DNA from: Lycium barbarum | Taxonomy: Eukaryota; Streptophyta; Magnoliopsida; Solanales; Solanaceae | Reading direction: 5' to 3' | Assembly (NCBI RefSeq): GCF_019175385.1 | Contig: NC_083345.1 | Location: forward strand, 124,623,657 to 124,687,656 | DNA length: 64,000 bases | Shown here: in pieces, positions 22,915 through 33,436 of the stretch | Position numbering within the stretch: the first letter of the stretch is position 1 | Layout of the letters: each line of letters begins with the position of its first letter | Notes under the pieces: model-generated | Databases searched by the model: none | Told to the model about the DNA's origin: nothing | The model's input: the letters and a program-made list of their open reading frames with translations, nothing else | Program-made: the position numbers and the translations under genes

Positions 22915-23334
22915 TTAGATGGGTAGCCTGCGCAGTCCCCTGTTCATCCTCCTTGCCATGAAGTCGAGTAAAGCAGGACGAAAATTCTGGAAAATCCAAT
23001 AGAAGATGTTGCTCACCGGCATAAGGAGTCCCAGGAAATACATGATTGGTCGAACAGAGTCGGGGAGCAGACATGAGAGGGCACTCGCCGTTGATAGTGA
23101 TCCGAAGAAGTCCACGGCAAGAGGAACAACACCCTGATAGACTCCATGGAGCCTGGGATATCTCTGCTGAAATCCGTATGAAAGCCAAAACATTACCGAA
23201 GATTTCACTACAACATTCATGGTTCTGGGATGAGTCTGAAACAGATTTTCCTGCGAATTTTGCTGGTGAAGGTTTAGCCAGTCAATTGCCAGCTGGGAGA
23301 ATGTTGCCACAAAACCAATCCTCTCTTCCGCCAT
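22915..23334 (-). CDS. unrecognised 139-residue protein with hydrophobic segments
   Basis: The frame runs from ATG at 23332-23334 to TAA at 22915-22917. The start MAEERIGFVATFSQLAIDWL looks soluble or amphipathic. Three hydrophobic stretches follow: about 47-53 (VVKSSVMFWL), about 66-86 (VYQGVVPLAVDFFGSLSTAS) and about 94-115 (RPIMYFLGLLMPVSNIFYWI). The C-terminus is very basic (MARRMNRGLRRLPI). This suggests a small membrane protein with a cytosolic basic tail. I do not recognise the family. A TATAAAAAAA box lies about 80 bp upstream in the right orientation. No intron is needed. It could also be one surviving exon of a larger gene. The overlapping plus-strand frame (23046-23471) looks like a shadow. 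Confidence 0.5.
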   Translation of the reverse strand: MAEERIGFVATFSQLAIDWLNLHQQNSQENLFQTHPRTMNVVVKSSVMFWLSYGFQQRYPRLHGVYQGVVPLAVDFFGSLSTASALSCLLPDSVRPIMYFLGLLMPVSNIFYWIFQNFRPALLDFMARRMNRGLRRLPI

Positions 23335-23414
23335 TGATGATTTATAAATGGCGAGTTAATTGTCGCCTTGTTGTTTTTATAAAGAGAGTGAATGAAAAGA
23401 ATGAAGAAGGAAGT

Positions 23415-23423
23415 TTTTTTATA
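23415..23423 (-). promoter_or_regulatory. TATA box upstream of the 139-codon ORF
   Basis: The minus strand reads TATAAAAAA about 80 bp before the ATG at 23334. A second AT box (TTTATAAAA) lies about 40 bp before the ATG. Confidence 0.45.
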
Positions 23424-23480
23424 CAGCCATTTCATATGTGCTTGGCAAGATTACTGTGGGGCCCATATTAGTTGGTAATT

Positions 23481-23602
23481 GGAAATCTTGTTAATAGGGA
23501 TGTTTATTTTTCGCAAAATAATTAGTACAGGTTTGAAACGTGGAAATCTTTTTAATAGGGATGTTGATGTTCGCAAAATAATCTGTATAGATTTAAATAA
23601 CT
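23481..23602. repeat. imperfect 61-bp tandem duplication
   Basis: GGAAATCTTGTTAATAGGGA at 23481 recurs as GGAAATCTTTTTAATAGGGA at 23542, each followed by a GCAAAATAAT block. It lies beside an LTR-like segment. Confidence 0.65.
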
Positions 23603-23714
23603 TTCAACACAATCTGTAAAATACTTAGTAAAACAGATTATACAGTATAAAATACTTAACAGTAAAATACTTAAAATCAGTAAACTACAGAAACTGAAAA
23701 ATAAACAGAAACAG

Positions 23715-24450
23715 TGTTGGAAAAAGAAAAAAATATTTTCAGAATATAATCGAGCCCACTTAGTTCAAAGTGTGTCCTTAAGGAAATTATTCCCCTCACA
23801 GTACTCGAGGTTAATGGAATACCCCCTCCCAGGATAGAACGATTATTTTACCAGAATAGTAGTACTCCAAATTCCGGTAGCGGCGAACCACTCAGCGGCA
23901 GTGTATCACACAGAATAAAACAAGAGAGTTTTGGAGAGAAAAGTTTTATTTTGTTTTTGAGCGCAGAAAAAATCCGTACTGAATTCTGGAACAAAACAGA
24001 GATTTATAGCAGTTGGAGGTAATGATTCTGAATGTTTGCAACCATTCAGATCAGTCACCAGGTTTTTTTGGAGAGAAATTTGAAAATATCCGGGAAGAGG
24101 AAAAACGGACCGGATCGGTCACAAGTCGCGGGTCAGGGTCGATCCGCATTGGATTAATTAATTAATTAAAGAAAAGTTTGTCCAAAAAGATAATCAATCA
24201 ATCTTTGACAAATCCAAATCCAAATCCAAAGCCGAGCGACGACGACGACGTGAGGGGTCCTTGCCCCCTCAACCCTTTTAGTGACTAGAGAAGGTGTAAG
24301 GTAATATATGCACCTCTCTTTTCCTCTCTTTTTCCTATGTGGGACAAATGCTTTAACCAAAGCAAAAAGGACCTTTTACATTCCCCAAAGCAAAAGAGAC
24401 CTTCACTTTTCATCCCATCATTTCTCATTCACCAATATCAAAACCCAACA
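23715..24450 (-). repeat. LTR-like segment
   Basis: The segment is bounded by TGTTGG and CCAACA. On the minus strand it has a TATA box (CTATAAATCTCTG, near 24000-24010), then AAAATAAAA about 60 bp later, in the order U3-TATA-polyA-U5 expected for an LTR. No target duplication was found at these ends and no PBS or PPT is adjacent, so the borders are tentative. It may be a decayed solo LTR. Confidence 0.4.
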
Positions 24451-25002
24451 GTTGATAGAAAGGGGAGTGTATAACGGGCGGACCCACATTTAAAATTCTG
24501 GTTCTCAAGCGCCCATTAATCCCGACACGAACTCTTTTTTTTAATTAGAAATTTCTTTGGATTGACTATATAAACTTCAGTCGCACCCATTAAACGAAAG
24601 GTGCAGTGGGTGCTTTGGTTGAAAAACATTAATTAGGAAGTTTGTTTTTTACTGTTTACCCTTCATTGTTCTTGAACAGTATAGCATTAACAATAACTTC
24701 TAAGGATAAAATGAAAAATGATAATTAATGTTATCTTACACTTTCGAAACAACAAATAATTTGAGACTATGAATCGAGTTATAAGATACTTTTAGAACAG
24801 TTCAACTTGCTATTATTACAAGAAAAAAAAGAAGAGAGAAAGAGTATTGGGAATAATATGGATTCAAATGAAATGGAATTTTGTGTTCCTGGTTTTTTTA
24901 ATACTGGTAGTCCGTACTAGAATGTGTTGAATTATATGGGTCATGCACTTCATGTTAGTAGAGCTGGTACTGGTGAAATTATCTACTGGTAAGTTAAATT
25001 AA
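24451..25002. other. non-coding DNA
   Basis: No gene or repeat end seen. AT-rich. Confidence 0.4.
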
Positions 25003-25004
25003 TA

Positions 25005-25213
25005 CTCCTTCCGTTTAAATTTGTTTGTATTACTTTTCTTTTTAGTCTGTTTTTTTTTTCTCCTTTTGTCTTGATAATGATCACTAGATTTAAAGGTCAT
25101 TTTGGTACATTCTACGTATCTTTAGTTTAAGATCACGAGATTCGAAAGTCTTATTTACTTTCTTAAACTCCGTGTCAAGTCAAAACAAGTCAAACAAATT
25201 GGGACGGAGGAAG
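25005..25213. mobile_element. Stowaway-like MITE
   Basis: Left terminus CTCCTTCCGTTTAAATTTG and right terminus CAAATTGGGACGGAGGAAG are inverted repeats, with TA on both sides (25003-25004 and 25214-25215). TA target and CTCCNTCCGT ends are the Stowaway (Tc1/mariner) signature. CTCCGTGTCAAGTCAAA lies inside the right end. Confidence 0.85.
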
Positions 25214-25215
25214 TA

Positions 25216-26116
25216 CTAGTTTAAGTTCAAATCTGATAATGAAATTACTCTCTGTTTATGATAGGTGATGTTTGTTTTGAGTTGGGATTTGTTGATATTT
25301 TGAGTTTATGCTTTGGAAAATTGGAGTTGACTTGAGCTAGATTTACTTTGAAAAATAATTTGGTTATTTTATTGATTTTTGTAATTTTTTCAATCTAAGG
25401 AACAGATTTAGAGGATTTTAGTGTACTCCATTTTAGTCTCTGTTTCTAATGGGTGATGTTTGTTTTGAATGGGGAATTGTTGATATTTTATAATCAAAAT
25501 ATCCAAAACGAAAAAGGGCAAATACGGCAAAACAAAAATAACCTTGGCTAATTTCAAAGACTTCTTCCACCAATCTTAGGTGATTCTTCTCCACGAATCA
25601 ACAAACTTATATTTGCTTATTCCCAATTACACTATTTGCTTGACTCATAATTATCGTTAAAACCCACCCACCAGTTGACAACAGCTTATAGGCTTCACCC
25701 GGCAAACAACACGTGGCAAACAGGGGCGAATTTATCACTAAAAAATGAGTCACGTGAACTCATGGTTCCCCAACTAAACTCAGTATATTATTCTTAAAAT
25801 ATATCTTATATTAACTGAAGGAACACATGATCAAACAAGACCGAGTAGAGCACTAGTTAAGTGTTGAGTTTAATCCCGTAAGGCCCTCGGATTGAACCCT
25901 ATCAAATACACTTTTGAAGTCATTTTTCAAAAGAAAAATTCTAAGCCGCAAAGACAATCATGAAGAAGGTAGCTCACAGTTGTTGGGAGAAGAGAACAAA
26001 GTCTTTGTCAAAAGTTTAACACAAATGCAAGGCAATTGGGTTGTCACTTATACGAAGCATTCAATATATCTTTGGCTTCTTCAGAAAGATGTAACCTCTT
26101 TTTTTTTTAAAAAAGT
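25216..26116. other. non-coding DNA with a diverged direct repeat
   Basis: GGTGATGTTTGTTTTGAGTTGG near 25265 recurs in altered form (GGTGATGTTTGTTTTGAATGGG) near 25452, followed in both by GTTGATATTTT. No gene is recognised. Confidence 0.4.
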
Positions 26117-27055
26117 ATAGTCAAATCTCTCCATAATTGTCATTCGTTATAACGGCATTTCACAATAATGGCCTGATTTTCTCCGGAACCTATTTTTTAT
26201 GTTATATTTTACTTCTCTATAACAGTATTCTACCCATAACAGCAGTGACGTTCATTATAGCGGTACACTCTTTCTAAAATTACATCTTTATAATAGTCAT
26301 ACTCAAATATTGTGTAATACACCTTCGATTCAAAAAGAGTGTCCACATAGCCTTTATTTTTGGGTTAAAAAAGGGTGTCCACTTACCTAATCAAGAAAGA
26401 ATTAACATTATTTTTTCAGATTTGCCCTTATTAGGTATTAAGTGACCAAATCCCAATACTTATTTAATTTGGGATAGTTTAGTCAAATTACCTATTTTTG
26501 CCTGGCTAAGTGGACAATCTTTTTGAACTGGGGGAAGTAATCTTTTGTAAAAAATATATTATGTATAAAAATAAAATTTTAAAATATTTATGGTAATCAT
26601 CAACAGAAAGCTATTGAATTCCTTTTTTCTGAAAGTTTGGACAAAAATCTTTGTTAATTCAAGCGTTATATTATCACCAAGAGACTGGAATTTACGAAAC
26701 AACCTACAATTGTAGAATTCTTACGTCAAACTTGAAATATTTAAATTTTCAATTAATTTAAAATGCATATGCTCCTTAGTACGGTACAACTAGTTATGAA
26801 TTTATTAGTCACTTTAATTTTTATTAATGAAACAAAAAAATCAATCGAGATTTCAAAATTAACAAGTATTTTGTTTTCGTTTATAACATATATTTAAAAA
26901 AAAAGTATAAAAAAATAAATTTATGCGTACTTTTATTTATAACAGCTAACTGAGATCCAAACATCAAATGCCAGTATGCATAAATAACAGCACCTCACTA
27001 TAGCAGCTATGGAATATTTTGGACAAATACTGCCACTATAGAGAGGTTTGACTGT
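26117..27055. mobile_element. MITE-like element with AGTCAAAYCTCTC termini
   Basis: The left end ATAGTCAAATCTCTCCATAA and right end (reverse complement TACAGTCAAACCTCTCTATA) are inverted repeats. Subterminal words GTTATAACGGCATTT and TATAGCAGC recur on both arms. It is interrupted by the smaller MITE at 26320-26537. Non-coding. Confidence 0.7.
26320..26537. mobile_element. nested Stowaway-like MITE
   Basis: Left end CACCTTCGATTCAAAAAGAG and right end CTTTTTGAACTGGGGGAAG are imperfect inverted repeats with TA on both sides (26318-26319, 26538-26539). GTGTCCAC and GTGGACA lie just inside each end. It is wholly inside the element at 26117-27055, so it inserted later. Confidence 0.75.
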
Positions 27056-27747
27056 AAATAAATCATGACAAACCTAAATAATATTCCATAGATCCAGAAT
27101 ATCATAAAAGGGAAATAAGACGTGCACCCATTAAGCTGTCTAATCCATCAATGTGAAAGCGTTCAAAAATGTGTAACGTGTTGATTATGCCTTCCTCTCA
27201 TTGATCTTCTTCTAATTGGCAGTTGATGGGACACTTGCTTTAGAGTTGAGAAATGAGAGAGGACCTGACCATATATTTATAGGTATCAAGTTTTGACCTT
27301 ATGAACTCTTCATACAGATTGTATTAGATCATTAATAGAGCTTACACTTTTTCGCAGTGACAGCTTAAGGGAATGTTACTAATAGAACATGTAGAAATAA
27401 TTGGTCCTAAGATTGTCAAATATGACTAAAAAATTAATAGCCCGCCAAACTCGCCCAAAATTTTATGAGTTGGACACAAGATAATTTCATATTGGGCTAA
27501 TATTTAGCCCGCCCAACATAACCCATTTTTCAAGTGATCTTCATTTTAGCCCCATACTCTACCAAGTCTAACCCATTCATGACTCTCTCTGATCTCTAGT
27601 TCACCTCTCATGTTTCAAATTCTTATTGAAGAGAATATACCACATTGGTGACGGACGAGAACCCTGGGCTATAAGGCTTGGACAATCTTCCTCCCTTTGA
27701 GTTAACTTTTGGGGTGTGAGTTGGGCCAAAAACATGCAGGTCCGATT
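27056..27747. other. non-coding DNA, old LTR-like phrases
   Basis: No gene. GGCTATAAGGCTTGGACAAT and TTTTGGGGTGTGAGTTGGGC near 27670-27730 resemble phrases of other Solanaceae LTRs, so the copia element may sit in or next to older LTR debris. Confidence 0.4.
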
Positions 27748-28043
27748 TGTTATGCCCTGAAAAAGAGGAGGGCAGAATGCCTCTGGAACAATTAACCGGT
27801 CCCGGATCGATAGAGGTTGAAAATTGTAGAAGGTTGTGGGACTAATGATGCAATAACTTAAAGTTAGAGGAGTTAGGTGAAAATAGTTAGTTGTACATGA
27901 TTAGTTAGTGGAGTTAGTTTTATATATATCCCTGTACTGTACATTCAATTCATAATCACTGATAAAACATTTTTTTTTTCTGAACTCTTTTCTCCTCTCT
28001 TCCTTGTGATAACTGATTCTTCCATGGCTGAATTATCTCAACA
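27748..28043 (+). repeat. 5' LTR of the Ty1-copia element
   Basis: The segment starts TGTTATGCCC and ends CTCAACA immediately before the PBS. A TATATATA box is at 27921-27928. At about 296 bp it is short, as in Ale/Retrofit-like copia elements. The left border is inferred because the 3' LTR is outside the window. Confidence 0.6.
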
Positions 28044-28055
28044 TGGTATTAGAGC
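28044..28055 (+). other. PBS of the copia element, initiator tRNA-Met type
   Basis: TGGTATTAGAGC directly follows the LTR end CA. It differs by one base from the common iMet PBS TGGTATCAGAGC. Confidence 0.85.
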
Positions 28056-28272
28056 AGCCAGGTTGAAATAGCTAGGTTAGCTATAAGCGAAGGAGATTAA
28101 GAGTGAGATTAGAGATTTGTGAGTTCATTTGTGTGAGAATTCATTGCAATCTGAATTTGATCGAAGCTAGGGTTTCTAGTGAGAAATTGTTTGTGTTCGT
28201 GCATTGCGAACAAATATTCGAGCAATTTTGAGATTGAAATCGAGTAAATTCTGCAAAAAGTAGCTTATAACT

Positions 28273-29560
28273 ATAGCGGTTCATGAAGAAATTGCTACAG
28301 AAACTGAAATTCAAAATCAAAACACTCAGAACACTCAACAATCGGAGCAAGTTCATCACAATCATCCGCTGTATAGTCACTCTTCTGATACTCAAGGTTC
28401 GATTCTAATTTCTATCTTACTTCAAGGATCTGAGGATTATTCCTTATGGAGCAAGTCTACGAAACTAGTGTTGCAAGGCAAAAACAAACTGGGTTTTGTT
28501 CTAGGCACCTGAACAAAAGAAATGTATGATTCTAGTCTTCATGAAACATAGGATAGATGTAATGCTATAGAATTAGGATGGACTATGAACACTGTGTCTA
28601 AGGATTTGTATAGCATAGTGATATATGGTTCTGATGCTCACAAGGTCTGGGAAGATCTCAGAGAGAGATTTGATAAGGTGGATGCATCTAGGGCCTTTTA
28701 TCTTCATAAAGAGATTGCTACTTTGACACGAGGAACTGCATCTGTGTCTGTATATTTTTTGAGACTTAGAGAGTTATAGGATGAATTGCAAGCACTTATC
28801 CCCCCCTCCTTGTTATCCTTGCCCTGAATCAAAGAAATATATTGAACATGTTCAGTTGTAGAGATTATGGCAGCTTCTCATAGGGTTGAAACTTATGATC
28901 AGGCTAAGAGTCAAGTCCTTATGATCTACCCCCTTCCTACCATAAATCAAGCCTATGCTATGATTATTAATGTGGTGAGTCAAAGAAGGATTGGACAAAG
29001 TCATATTACAAGAATGACTAATGATGCAAGTGACACTAATGCTCTTATGGCTAATAGAATTCAACCTGCTATGGCTAACATAGTTCAAACAGGTGATCCC
29101 ACTGCTTGCTTGTCTAACAGAGGTGTTCATAGTGGTTACAATAACAGTTTTAGGTCTAGGACTAATAGTTCTGATAAGTCTCACCTTTACTGTGAGTTTT
29201 GCAAGATTAAAGGTCATACAAAGGATACTTGCTTCAAACTGCATAGTTATCCAGCTCATTTCAAGTTCAAAAAGAAAGGAGGACTTGAAAACTCCTATGC
29301 TAACAATGCAATGACCACAGAAGATCAATACCAGTCAAACTACTCTAATGCACCTAGTTTCACTCCTGGTTCAGGATCAAGCAATCCAGTACCAAACATA
29401 CCTATCTCATTCTTTACTCAGGAGCAATACTCTCAGATCCTGCAAATGCTCAAGGTGAAGGACCATGAACCTATTGCAAATAGTGCTAGGCTAAACTCAG
29501 AAGCTAGCTCTTCAGGAAACACACCAGGTACATCTGCTACTGCAGGTAAAGAGACTTACC
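28273..29560 (+). pseudogene. copia gag, multiply broken
   Basis: The frame starting at 28273 lacks its initiator (ATA where ATG is expected, then AVHEEIATETEIQ). It carries ILLQGSEDYSLWSKSTKLVL and DAHKVWEDLRERFDKVDASR, the UBN2-type copia gag. Nonsense codons are visible near 28511 and 28550 and at 28777-28779. A frame change at a C run near 28801 follows. From 28867 the frame is open again through IKGHTKDTC, part of a CCHC zinc knuckle (CEFCKIKGHTKDTC, about 29191-29232) that binds RNA. Gag would form the virus-like particle. This one cannot be made. The element is interrupted downstream by the insertion at 30539. Confidence 0.8.
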
Positions 29561-30538
29561 TTGCTCTTTTGTCTAAGTTAGTTGAATCTAACTGGATAAT
29601 TGATACTGGTGCCTTTAATCACATAGTACATAACATAAATTTACTCAAAAGGCTTAGAGTGCTGGATGTGAAAGATAAGAACAAAGTGAACTTACCAAAT
29701 GGTAAACAGGTAGATATCAGCCACATTGCTGATGCATCTACTTTGCAAAATAAAACCATTCAGAATGTTTTGTACATACCAGATTTCAAATATAATCTGT
29801 TGTCAGTCTCTAAAATCACTAGGGCACTAGGCTGTCTAGTGGCATTTTTTCCTGACTTTTGTGTCTTTCAGGACATCTCAAGTGTCTTTCAGGATATCTC
29901 AAGTAGAAAGGTGCTAGGGATTGGTAGAAAGGATAATGGCCTTTATATCCTATAGGCAGATCAAGCAGTTCTACACAAGAAGAACCATGAGCAGTATAAT
30001 CTTCCTACTGTAAAGCTATCTAATCAGTTTACTTCTAACACTGTCAATATTAGTAGTATGATTGCTGAGAATAAAATGTGTGATATTCATTTATGGCATA
30101 AGAGACTAGGTCATGCCCCACTTAAAGTGCTAGCTCAAATTACTCTGTTTCATAATATGAAGTCTAAAGATCATGTTTGTACTGTGTGTCCCATTGCAAA
30201 GCAATCAAGACTGTCATTTCTTACTAGTACATCTCAGTCTACATGTGCTTTTGAATTGTTACATGCTGATAAGTAGGGCCCTTACAGGTTGCTAACCTAT
30301 GATGTTAAAAGATATTTCTTAACTCTTGTTGATGATTAACTATAAATTCATCTGGGTTTTTTTTATGGTTACTAAAGCAGACACCTTAGCTGTTCTTAGA
30401 AATTTCCTTCTTATGATCAGAACTCAATTTAACACAGGGGTGAAGTGCTTGAGAACTGATAATGGAACTGAGTTCCTCAATGAGCAAGTTAGTTCCTTAC
30501 TCAAAGATCATGGTATTCTCTATCAGATCTCTTGTGTG
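29561..30538 (+). pseudogene. copia protease and integrase N-terminal part, interrupted
   Basis: The frame carries the protease active site WIIDTGAFNHIV (Asp-Thr-Gly, about 29598-29633) and then the integrase zinc-binding domain LWHKRLGH...CTVCPIAKQS (HHCC, about 30090-30205). The integrase core follows: LHADK (first-Asp region) and, after a frame change, CLRTDNGTEFLNEQ, which holds the second catalytic Asp. A TAG stop at 29953-29955 and another at 30274-30276 break the frame. At 30538 the reading frame is cut by the 32-kb insertion. The copia element therefore has both old point damage and one recent interruption. Confidence 0.85.
30534..30538. repeat. left target-site duplication (GTGTG) of the tandem element
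   Basis: GTGTG precedes the TGTTGACA terminus here and follows the GTGTGACA terminus at 62982-62986. Counting one copy only, the copia integrase frame runs straight on. The single flanking duplication shows the whole 32.4-kb block occupies one insertion site. Confidence 0.92.
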
Positions 30539-30725
30539 TGTTGACACCCAATTTTGTCCCGCCTCTCCTCCGAAATACCTATTTTACGCTTCTAATATTT
30601 TTGGAAAATTAAAAAATATATATTTAGATTTTTTACTATAATTATTAGCCTTTTATCAATACCGTTGTTTCACTATTCTATTACTGCATTAGTTATGATT
30701 ATTACTATTATTATTATTATTGTTA

Positions 30726-30758
<33 letters not shown>

Positions 30759-33398
30759 TATTACTATTATTATAATTTATTACAATTATTATAATTCGTA
30801 ATTTTTATCATTTTCGACATTTTTACCAGCTTACGCACACGCATCGCATTTATCTTTGCATAATTAAATAATAGTATTTATTTTACTGTAGATTTTCGGA
30901 ATATTATTACGCGGCTATTACAACGCCATTTTTATCTGAGCATTAATGATTGCATATTTCATATTGAGCAATATTTTAACACAATTTATTTAAACATGTA
31001 TTTTATTTAAATTTAGAAGCGAAACTATTTCGTGCACTCAGTCCGTATTTTTGATTTATCGGATCCCAAATCAAAGCCCAATCAACTCATAAATATTTCC
31101 TGACCAGCCCATATTTTGATCTCAATTTTTAAATCAGTCCGTGTTTTAATTCGCTAGCCCATTCTTTTAATACCCGGTCCAAAAATTGACCCAGTCCATA
31201 AATGGACCGGATCTGACCCATACCCGTTCACAGTAAGGGTTTCCCCTTCATTTTTTCCTCTTCACCTCCCTTTACCCTAATCCCTTTTCTCCTCTATGCC
31301 GCCGCTCCCCTCCTTCGTCTCTCCCTTTTCCTTTCCTCCTCCCTTCTCCCTCTTCCTCGCACCCCGCTCCTCTCCACTTACCCCTGTCCCCACCACCGCC
31401 GTTTCCTTTTCATCGTCACCCCGCCACCACCGCCGCCTACCCCACTCCCATTTTCCTCTATTCCCCACTCGTCTTTGTCCCCCGCTCCTTTCCTCTTTAC
31501 GCTCCTCTCTCTCTTCGTCACAAGAAAACCCTAAATCGCCTTATAAATACTCATCTCCAAATCAAGAAAAGGGGGAATGCCATTAGAAGGGGGATCTAAA
31601 AAAGAAAGATTTTTGGAATCAGTAAAAACCCCTCCCAAGAATCAATTTTGGTCAGTCAAAGAATCCCCTTACAAAAAACGAGTTCTTGAACCCCATAAAT
31701 CCCCTACAAAATAGGGCTTTCGAATCGCAAAAGATGCTCTGAAAATCAAAGTTCTGAAACCAGTTTTGAAACCCCGAAAAGATCTAAAATATGAGTCTTT
31801 TAGTCGCCTATAATTCCCCAAAATATGAGTTCTATTAGCAGTTTCAATCTTGTTTTATCGTCAAATCAAAATATCAAATCAATTTTGTTTTCGTTTGCCT
31901 TGATGTTGTTGCAAATCCGAGCATCGCAATCTCTAATTTGGTAGTGTTCGAGTGTAAATCGAAGACTCGCACCCACTTCGCTGCACCTGGAGAAGGTAAT
32001 TCTCCCTCCCCTTTTTATATTTCTGTTTTTATCTGTACCTCATAATCGATGTGAAGGATGTAGGACATACTGTTCGGTTCGATTATTTTAATCTAATGGA
32101 TAAGTCTGTTGTGTTTGATATTAATCCGGGTTTAACCAGTTTTGCATGATGGTTTAGTTGTTAAATAAATTCTATTTAACGCATGTTAGGTATGGCAGTT
32201 TGGTTTTAGCTGGTTTAAATGTGTGAGTCTGTTCATGTGCTAGTCACAGATTAGATGAATAATTTCCCTTCTTCGCTACCTTGATTTAGTTCTTTACGTC
32301 TTGCCTATCTGTTACAGCTTGCTACGTTAAACTTAAAATTGGTCGTAGCCCAGTATATTAGTTTAGCTCCCTTAAAATGTCATTCAGGTCAGTGACCATG
32401 TTGAGAAAATATTCCACGTAGATTAATTCGGCTGTTACAATAAGTTGGCCATTCTATAATGAAGATTAGATGTTGAATGGGTTTCAAACAATATAGGCAG
32501 AATACGTATTAGTCTAGTTAGTCTTTTGTTTGGTAGGTGTAATATTGTGGTTTGAAACAAATAAGTTGAGTATGCTAATAAGCCTGTTTCCCGCTGGATG
32601 GCCTGTGCCATTAAGGTTGGTCATGTCTTGTGCACTATCATAGCTTAAAGCAGTCCTAGACAGACATGATCTTACCTTTTGTTCAATTTGCGTGATCAAG
32701 CATACTCGTTTAAATCTATGTCATTACAAATTTATGTCAAAACGTGTCGTGGTCATAAACATATGTTTATCCTGTTAAGAGGCAGTTGAATGTCCATTTT
32801 AAATAACTGCTGGTGGTAGTTTGTTCTGCTAATGAATGCTTTAGTTTAAATATTAGTTTTTAGTGTGAGTACTGCCCTTGCATTTATTTGAGTTTGCTGG
32901 GATCAAGATAAGCTGTTCTGGACAGCATGCTTGTCTTAAGTCTTGTTTTAGTTATTTATTACTCAGATAACCAATGTTGTAACATATGTTTGTTAGAATA
33001 CCAATTTGGATAATGTGATTTGTTGATAAGGATATTGTAAACCTGGATGTTCTCTTCCATGCCACTTGAGTCATTGCCTTACTGCCTAGTCCTTTAGTGT
33101 GAGGATACATGACTATGAGATTTAACACTAATGACTTGAAGGAATTTTGATGACATCTTTCGATCTTGTCTGAACCTCTGAAAATACTAATGCGTATAAC
33201 TCATCTAAGTTTAACCTCAAAGATGTTTTAGTCTCTTAGTTGAAGCATGAGACTCTAGGAATGAATTAAGAAGTCAACAAAAAATAAAGACCTTATGTTG
33301 TTCTCTTCGATAGTGGACTGTTAGAATGCACTAAAGGCTGTTCATAAGAATACTATGGATTTGTATGTGAGTTGGACTTCTGAATGTTTAAGCACATA

Positions 33399-33436
<38 letters not shown>

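Noticed and set aside
23046..23471. 141-codon plus-strand ORF
   Set aside because: Mostly antisense to the minus-strand 139-codon ORF, no domain, and it would run across that ORF's promoter.
28852..29328. 158-codon minus-strand ORF
   Set aside because: Antisense to the copia gag frame with its zinc knuckle.
31296..31586. 96-codon Pro/Ser-rich ORF in each LTR
   Set aside because: It covers the C/T-rich stretch before the TATA box, so it would lie upstream of the transcript start. Its minus-strand partner is also low complexity.
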